Of a DNA stretch of 64,000 nt, positions 59,503-64,000 are shown in pieces. Under the pieces are notes generated by a model. The model did no database searches. It was not told where the DNA came from and saw only the letters and a program-made list of their open reading frames with translations. Within the stretch, counting starts at the first letter, position 1. Each line of letters begins with the position of its first letter. The stretch spans positions 1-64,000 of the forward strand of contig NZ_JAFEMB010000004.1 of the NCBI RefSeq assembly GCF_016892705.1. The letters are read 5' to 3'. Source of the DNA: Microvirga pudoricolor. GTDB lineage: Bacteria > Pseudomonadota > Alphaproteobacteria > Rhizobiales > Beijerinckiaceae. The translations under genes were made by a program, and so were the position numbers.

Positions 59503-60780
59503 GTGACGCCGTCCTACGGGTGGTACGGAGACGACTTCACCGGCGCGACGGATACGCTGGCCACCCTGGCGCGCCGGGGCCGGAGTGCCTTCCTGTTCCT
59601 GCGCGTGCCGGAAGAGCAGCACCTGAACGGGTTCGCCGATCTCGACGCCGTGGGCATCGCGGGGGCGGCCCGCACCATGAGTCCGGACGAGATGCGGGCC
59701 GAGCTGGAGCCGGTCGGCGCCTTCTTCCGGGCTCTCGGCGTGCGTCTTCTGCATTATAAGTGCTGCTCGACCTTCGACAGCGCGCCCGAGCGCGGCAATC
59801 TCGCCACCGCCATCGCGGTCTTGCGCGGTTCGGTGCAGCATCCTGGCGCCGCCATCCTGGGCGGCCAGCCGTCGCTGGGCCGCTATTGCGCGTTCTCCAA
59901 TCTGTTCGCGGCATTCGGCCGGGACGGCGTTCACCGCCTCGACCGTCATCCGGTCATGAGCCGCCATCCGGCGACGCCCATGAACGAGGCGGATCTGCGC
60001 CTGCATTTCGCCGCCCTCGGCCTGCCGGGCGTCCAAGGGATCCACTGGCCCGCCCTCGGCCACGATGGAGCCGCCGACGAATGGGAGGCCCTGTCGTCGA
60101 CGGCGCCCGCGGTGCTGTTCGACGCCCTCGAAGCCGGACACGTGGGGGCGGTCGGGCGCTTGCTGCGCGAGGCGAGCCGGGGCCGGTCCCTGCTGGCCGT
60201 GGGGCCGAGCAGCGTCGCCCAGGCGTTCTTCGAGGAGCGGGACGGCATCGCGACCGCTCCGCCGGTTCCGGCGGAGGGTCCGGTCCTGGCCTTCGTGGGG
60301 AGCCTGTCGGCCACGACGCGGGCCCAGATGGCCGCGGCGCGCTCCTATCGGCGCATCGCCGTCGACCCCGGCATCCTGACGACCAGCGCGGACGCGCGGA
60401 CCCGGATCGCCGAGGAGGCCGCGTCCCTGCTGGCGGACGGCCGCCACGTGATGCTGTCCACGGCACCAGACGAAGGAGACGTTCCACTGTCGGCCGCCGC
60501 CAGCCTGCCCGATCTGAGCGCCGTCCTCGTCGACGATGTGCTCAAGCGCTGCCCGGTGAGGAGGCTCGCCGTCGCGGGCGGGGACACGTCGAGCAAGATC
60601 GTGGGCCATCTCGGCTATTGGGGTTTGGGCTATTACGGCCAGATCGGCAACGGCGTCGCGGTCAGCGCGACCCGCAGCGACGATGCGGCCCGCGACAACA
60701 TGGTCCTGATGCTCAAAGGCGGCCAGATGGGCCAGGAGACCCTGTTCGAGGACTTCCTGGAGGACCGGGCGCACTGGTAG
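59503..60780 (+). CDS. Four-carbon acid sugar kinase family protein (DUF1537), OiaK-like
   Basis: 425 residues. N-terminal domain begins YGWYGDDFTGATDTLATLA with HYKCCSTFDSAPERGN; C-terminal nucleotide domain has GSLSATTRAQM, AVAGGDTSSKI and LMLKGGQMGQETLFEDFL. The family phosphorylates acid sugars such as D-threonate, D-erythronate or 3-oxo-isoapionate (OiaK). Directly downstream of the RuBisCO-like protein gene (15 bases), which points to the last of these. It would supply the phosphate recognised by the RLP. Confidence 0.9.
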   Translation: MTPSYGWYGDDFTGATDTLATLARRGRSAFLFLRVPEEQHLNGFADLDAVGIAGAARTMSPDEMRAELEPVGAFFRALGVRLLHYKCCSTFDSAPERGNLATAIAVLRGSVQHPGAAILGGQPSLGRYCAFSNLFAAFGRDGVHRLDRHPVMSRHPATPMNEADLRLHFAALGLPGVQGIHWPALGHDGAADEWEALSSTAPAVLFDALEAGHVGAVGRLLREASRGRSLLAVGPSSVAQAFFEERDGIATAPPVPAEGPVLAFVGSLSATTRAQMAAARSYRRIAVDPGILTTSADARTRIAEEAASLLADGRHVMLSTAPDEGDVPLSAAASLPDLSAVLVDDVLKRCPVRRLAVAGGDTSSKIVGHLGYWGLGYYGQIGNGVAVSATRSDDAARDNMVLMLKGGQMGQETLFEDFLEDRAHW

Positions 60781-60854
60781 CGCGCCCGTCGCACCGCCGC
60801 GAAATCATGCTATGCGGCGTGCCAGCGATTCACCAGCGAGGCGGCGGACCAGAC

Positions 60855-61625
60855 ATGACGAAAGCGCTCATCATCGGCATCGGAGCTGGGGACCCCGACC
60901 ACGTCACGATCCAGGCCATCAAGGCGCTCAACCGGGTGGATGTGTTCCTCGTGCCCACCAAAGGGGACGAGAAGGCGGATCTCCTGCACCTGCGCCGCGA
61001 GATCTGCGAGCGCTACATCGAGGGCCGATCCTACCGGTTCGTGGAGTTCGAGCAGCCCCGGCGGGATGATCCGACGGTCTCGTACCGACAGACCGTGGAG
61101 CAGTGGCACGACGCGATCGCGGAGCGTTATGAGAGGCACCTGCTCGACGAGTTGGCCGAGGGGCAATGCGCCGGGTTTCTCGTCTGGGGCGATCCGTCCC
61201 TGTACGACAGCACCGTGCGCATCCTCGACAAGGTGCGGGCCAGGAGCCGGATCGCGCTCGACTACGAGATGATCCCCGGCATCACCAGCGTCCAGGCCCT
61301 GACCGCTCGGCACGCCGTGCCGCTCAACCGGATCGGTGAGGCGGTTCAGATCACGACGGGCCGCAAGCTGGCTCAATGCATGCCCGAGGATGCCGGCAGC
61401 GTCGTCGTCATGCTTGACGGCCAGCAGGCCTTTCAGGCGATCCCGCCCGAGGGCCTGGAGATCTTTTGGGGCGCCTATCTCGGGACCGAGGACGAAATCC
61501 TGATCGCGGGGCGCCTGGAGGACGTCAGGGACGAGATCGCCCGCGTCCGGTCCGAAGCGCGCGGCCGCAAGGGCTGGGTCATGGATACCTACCTGTTGCG
61601 CAAGGTCGATCCAAGCAACGCGTGA
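60855..61625 (+). CDS. cobF: Precorrin-6A synthase (deacetylating)
   Basis: 256 residues from the ATG at 60855. SAM-dependent tetrapyrrole methylase fold: LIIGIGAGDPDHVTIQAIKAL opens the domain, FLVPTKGDEKADL is CobF-specific, and FLVWGDPSLYDSTVRIL plus IPGITSVQALTARHAVPLN are the methylase motifs. In the aerobic cobalamin route it methylates C-1 of precorrin-5 with loss of acetate. It stands apart from any other cob gene in this window and probably is transcribed alone or with the genes that follow. Confidence 0.94.
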   Translation: MTKALIIGIGAGDPDHVTIQAIKALNRVDVFLVPTKGDEKADLLHLRREICERYIEGRSYRFVEFEQPRRDDPTVSYRQTVEQWHDAIAERYERHLLDELAEGQCAGFLVWGDPSLYDSTVRILDKVRARSRIALDYEMIPGITSVQALTARHAVPLNRIGEAVQITTGRKLAQCMPEDAGSVVVMLDGQQAFQAIPPEGLEIFWGAYLGTEDEILIAGRLEDVRDEIARVRSEARGRKGWVMDTYLLRKVDPSNA

Positions 61626-61747
61626 AGATCATGCAGCCGATCCCGCCGCCATGCATCCGGCTGCTCTCCGTCGAGGGTCGAAGAAGCATATCGTTAACCA
61701 ATCTCTTCTAGAGATGACCTTACGATACTTCTTCAACGGGCCACACC

Positions 61748-62767
61748 ATGACGATCATCGGGACCCTGTCGCGCCGGCAGTTGCTTGGCGGCTTTGCCGC
61801 GTCAGTGGCCCTGATGGGCGGTTCCGGCCTCTGGGCCGATCCGGTGTCAGCCCAGCAAGTCGAGGACATCAATGACCTGAAGCCCGGGGAGTTCACGTGG
61901 CATCCGGACCGCTCGCCGGACGGACCCGTCGCCATCATCGTGTCGATCCCCGACCAGCGCGTCTCCGTCTATCGCAACGGCATCCGCATCGCCGTCTCGA
62001 CCTGCTCGTCCGGGCGGCCCGGCCACGAGACCCCGCTCGGGGTCTTCACGGTGCTCCAGATGGCCAAGACCCACCGGTCCACGATCTATGACGGCGCGCC
62101 CATGCCGGATATGGAGCGGCTGACATGGTCGGGCGTGGCGCTCCATGCGGGCGGCCTGCCGGGCTATCCCAGCTCCCATGGCTGCGTTCACCTGCCCCGC
62201 GCCTTTTCCGACAAGCTGTTTACGATCACCCATGTGGGCACGCCCGTGATCATCGCCGGAGCCGCCGGCGACCCCGCCACGATCCTGCATCCGGGCCTCG
62301 TTCTCACGCAAGCCTCCGAGTCCGAATTCGACAAGGCGTTGGCGGACCTGAAGGACCGGACCGTGCCCGGTTCGGACCCGGCCTCCTCGACGGCCCTGTC
62401 CATGATCGTGTCGTCGGCTGATGACGAGATCGTCGTCATGGAGAACGGCGACACGGTGGCGAGCGGACAAGTCACGATCACTCCCGCCGATACGCCGCTG
62501 GGCTCGCACGTCTTGATCTATGGCGGCATCGATCCGGCCGCCCGCCAGATGATCTGGCACGCCATCCCCTACACGACGGAAGCCACCGCCCAGACGGCCC
62601 AGGAGGCCGCGGGAGTCCTCCGGCGCATTCGCGGGACGGACGCGATCTTCAGGAGGATCCAGGACCGCCTGCATCCCGGCGCGATCCTCATCACCACCGA
62701 CCTGCCCCTGACGCCCGAGACGCGGAGCGGCAAGGATTTCGTGGTCATGTCGGCGGCCGATGCCTGA
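61748..62767 (+). CDS. L,D-transpeptidase (ErfK/YbiS/YcfS/YnhG family), exported
   Basis: 339 residues. LSRRQLLGGFAASVALMGG is a Tat-like signal. The YkuD catalytic domain covers about residues 60-175: IIVSIPDQRVSVYRNG, TPLGVFTVLQ, and the active-site stretch from His133 through SSHGCVHLP with Cys146. It makes 3-3 cross-links in peptidoglycan or attaches proteins to it in the periplasm. The C-terminal 150 residues are a conserved extension of unknown role. The next gene overlaps its end by eight bases. Confidence 0.9.
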   Translation: MTIIGTLSRRQLLGGFAASVALMGGSGLWADPVSAQQVEDINDLKPGEFTWHPDRSPDGPVAIIVSIPDQRVSVYRNGIRIAVSTCSSGRPGHETPLGVFTVLQMAKTHRSTIYDGAPMPDMERLTWSGVALHAGGLPGYPSSHGCVHLPRAFSDKLFTITHVGTPVIIAGAAGDPATILHPGLVLTQASESEFDKALADLKDRTVPGSDPASSTALSMIVSSADDEIVVMENGDTVASGQVTITPADTPLGSHVLIYGGIDPAARQMIWHAIPYTTEATAQTAQEAAGVLRRIRGTDAIFRRIQDRLHPGAILITTDLPLTPETRSGKDFVVMSAADA

Positions 62768-63860
62768 TCGCCCCTCCAACCACGGCGACGGGCATCGCCT
62801 GTCCCGGCGAGCGTTGATGCTGGGATCGATGGCGGCGCTGCTGCCGGTCGATGCCGCCCCCGGCCAGGAAGCCGGCGCGGCTCCGCTCATCTCCGCTCCA
62901 CGCCTTGTTCCGGCCCGGTCGCTTCCCGTGCCCGGCACCGTCAGCCCGCCGCTCCAGGCCGTGATCGGGGCGCCCTATCCAACAGGCTGGGATGCCATCC
63001 CGACCTCCCCGGAGGCCTGGAGGGCCCTGGCGGCCCAGAGTTCTGCCGCCGTTGCGCCCCATCTGCCGGCGATCCGGGAGCGCCTGGGCGTGACCGTCGA
63101 GCCCTCGCGGATCGCGGGCGTGAATGTGTTCATCGTCACGCCGAACGATCTTCCGACCGCCAACCGCGACCGTCTCCTGGTCCATGTCCATGGCGGCGGC
63201 TATGTGCTCTATCCGGGCGAGGCCGGGGCGGGTGAAGCCATGCTCATGGCGGGCTATGCCGGTTACAAGACCGTGTCCGTGGATTACCGGATGCCGCCGG
63301 ACCATCCCTTTCCGGCCGCCCTCGACGACGCCATGGCGGTGTGGCGGGACCTGTCAGGCCGCCAGGATCCCCGGCGGATGGGGATCTTCGGCAGCTCGGC
63401 GGGCGGAGGGCTGACGCTGGCGATGGTCCTGCGGGCCAAGGCGGAGGGCCTGCCGCTTCCCGGCGCCATCGCGCCCGGCACGCCCTGGGCCGATCTCACC
63501 GGCGCGGGCGACACGCTGCAGGCCAATGCCTATGTGGACAACGTGCTGGTGTCGTATGCGGGCTGGGTCGGGGCGGCGGCATCCCTCTATGCGGGTGGCC
63601 AACGCCTGACCGATCCTCTCCTGTCGCCGATCTTCGGGGATTTCCAGGGGTTTCCGCCCGCGATCCTGACGTCCGGCACGCGGGACCTCTTCCTGAGCGA
63701 CACGGTCCGGGTTCACCGCAAGCTGCGCCAGGCGGGCGTCGAGGCGTCGCTGCAGGTCTTCGAGGGGCAGAGCCATGCTCAGTTCCTCACGCCTTTCGTG
63801 CCCGAGACCGAGGAAGCGTTTCGTGAGATCGCGCGCTTCTTCGCGCGCCATCTCGGCTAG
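62760..63860 (+). CDS. Alpha/beta hydrolase (hormone-sensitive lipase type), exported
   Basis: 366 residues. LSRRALMLGSMAALLPVDAAPGQ is a Tat-type signal. Catalytic elements: HVHGGGYVLYPG (oxyanion hole), GSSAGGG (nucleophile Ser), SGTRDLFLSD (acid) and EGQSHAQF (His). An esterase of the periplasm; substrate unknown. Translation-coupled to the L,D-transpeptidase gene by an eight-base overlap, a pairing without an obvious link unless both act on the cell envelope. Confidence 0.9.
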   Translation: MPDRPSNHGDGHRLSRRALMLGSMAALLPVDAAPGQEAGAAPLISAPRLVPARSLPVPGTVSPPLQAVIGAPYPTGWDAIPTSPEAWRALAAQSSAAVAPHLPAIRERLGVTVEPSRIAGVNVFIVTPNDLPTANRDRLLVHVHGGGYVLYPGEAGAGEAMLMAGYAGYKTVSVDYRMPPDHPFPAALDDAMAVWRDLSGRQDPRRMGIFGSSAGGGLTLAMVLRAKAEGLPLPGAIAPGTPWADLTGAGDTLQANAYVDNVLVSYAGWVGAAASLYAGGQRLTDPLLSPIFGDFQGFPPAILTSGTRDLFLSDTVRVHRKLRQAGVEASLQVFEGQSHAQFLTPFVPETEEAFREIARFFARHLG

Positions 63861-63969
63861 GATGATCGAAGCTGTGCCGCTGGCGTCGGCGCGGCCCTTG
63901 TGGTTACGATAGGGCAGCCGCTCACCGGCACGCTTCGGCGCCGGTTGGAGAGGCATCGGGGCAACAACC

Positions 63970-64000
63970 ATGGGAAACGATGCAGCGGCGCCGGTCGCGA
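63970..64000 (+). CDS. Possible start of a further gene, cut by the window end
   Basis: An ATG at 63970 opens a frame (MGNDAAAPVA) that reaches the window edge. Only ten codons are visible and the ribosome site is weak, so this is a guess. The 109 bases between the esterase stop and here show no clear terminator. Confidence 0.25.
   Translation, partial: MGNDAAAPVA

Noticed and set aside
57673..60774. A 1033-codon open frame on the - strand across the VOC, RLP and kinase genes
   Set aside because: It is antisense to three well-recognised genes, is Arg/His/Gly-rich without any family motif, and such long antisense frames are common in GC-rich DNA.
1..64000. tRNA, rRNA, CRISPR arrays, insertion sequences and prophage genes
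   Set aside because: None seen: no repeat-spacer pattern, no transposase or integrase motif, and no structural RNA signature in the intergenic gaps.

Overview
The window is chromosomal DNA of a free-living or plant/soil-associated alphaproteobacterium. Gene content (Ugp/Dpp/Pot-type ABC importers, a TRAP importer, RuBisCO-like protein, aerobic-route CobF, split chromate transporter, YjbE-type TerC) and GC-rich coding sequence fit the Hyphomicrobiales (Rhizobiales). A Methylobacteriaceae/Microvirga-like genome is my guess, at low confidence. I recognise 61 protein genes, one of them broken by an in-frame stop. I see no tRNA, rRNA, CRISPR array, insertion sequence or prophage gene.

Layout. (1) 130-10427: IclR regulator plus DapA-type aldolase, a polar-amino-acid-class ABC importer, a D-2-hydroxyacid dehydrogenase, then a separate operon with its own promoter: YihV-like PfkB kinase, HpcH/HpaI aldolase, LacD/YihT-class aldolase and an SDR. 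(2) 10621-17761: TetR regulator, Pot-type importer, acyl-CoA ligase and crotonase. (3) 18070-20312: small secreted protein, VOC protein, Na+/H+ antiporter. (4) 20366-28056: amino-sugar-type cluster (SIS protein, BadF-family kinase, ABC sugar importer with a binding-protein gene cut by an amber codon, ROK regulator). (5) 28167-44252: an amine/D-amino-acid island with a DSD1-type PLP enzyme, two RidA proteins, three FAD amine oxidases, a Dpp-type importer, an orphan binding protein, an FMN enzyme with an altered active site, and IclR and LysR regulators. (6) 44662-46461: TerC/YjbE metal transporter convergent with a split chromate transporter.

(7) 46764-53269: a seven-gene sugar operon (GntR, esterase, binding protein, two permeases, DTE-type isomerase, Gfo/Idh dehydrogenase) with no ATPase of its own. 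(8) 53439-60780: LacI regulator and a fused DctQM TRAP permease divergent from a TRAP binding protein, VOC protein, RuBisCO-like protein and DUF1537 kinase; the last two recall the D-apionate (Oia) pathway. (9) 60855-63860: CobF, an exported L,D-transpeptidase and an exported esterase.

The general theme is uptake and breakdown of unusual small organic compounds. Six import systems of different classes sit beside enzymes and seven local regulators. The most interesting points are the RuBisCO-like protein/DUF1537/TRAP locus, the kinase-aldolase operon resembling sulfoglycolysis enzymes, the FMN enzyme that keeps its fold but loses several catalytic residues, and a structured leader before the TerC gene. 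GC content appears lower in the first ~20 kb than in the last ~20 kb, which suggests segments of different age or origin.
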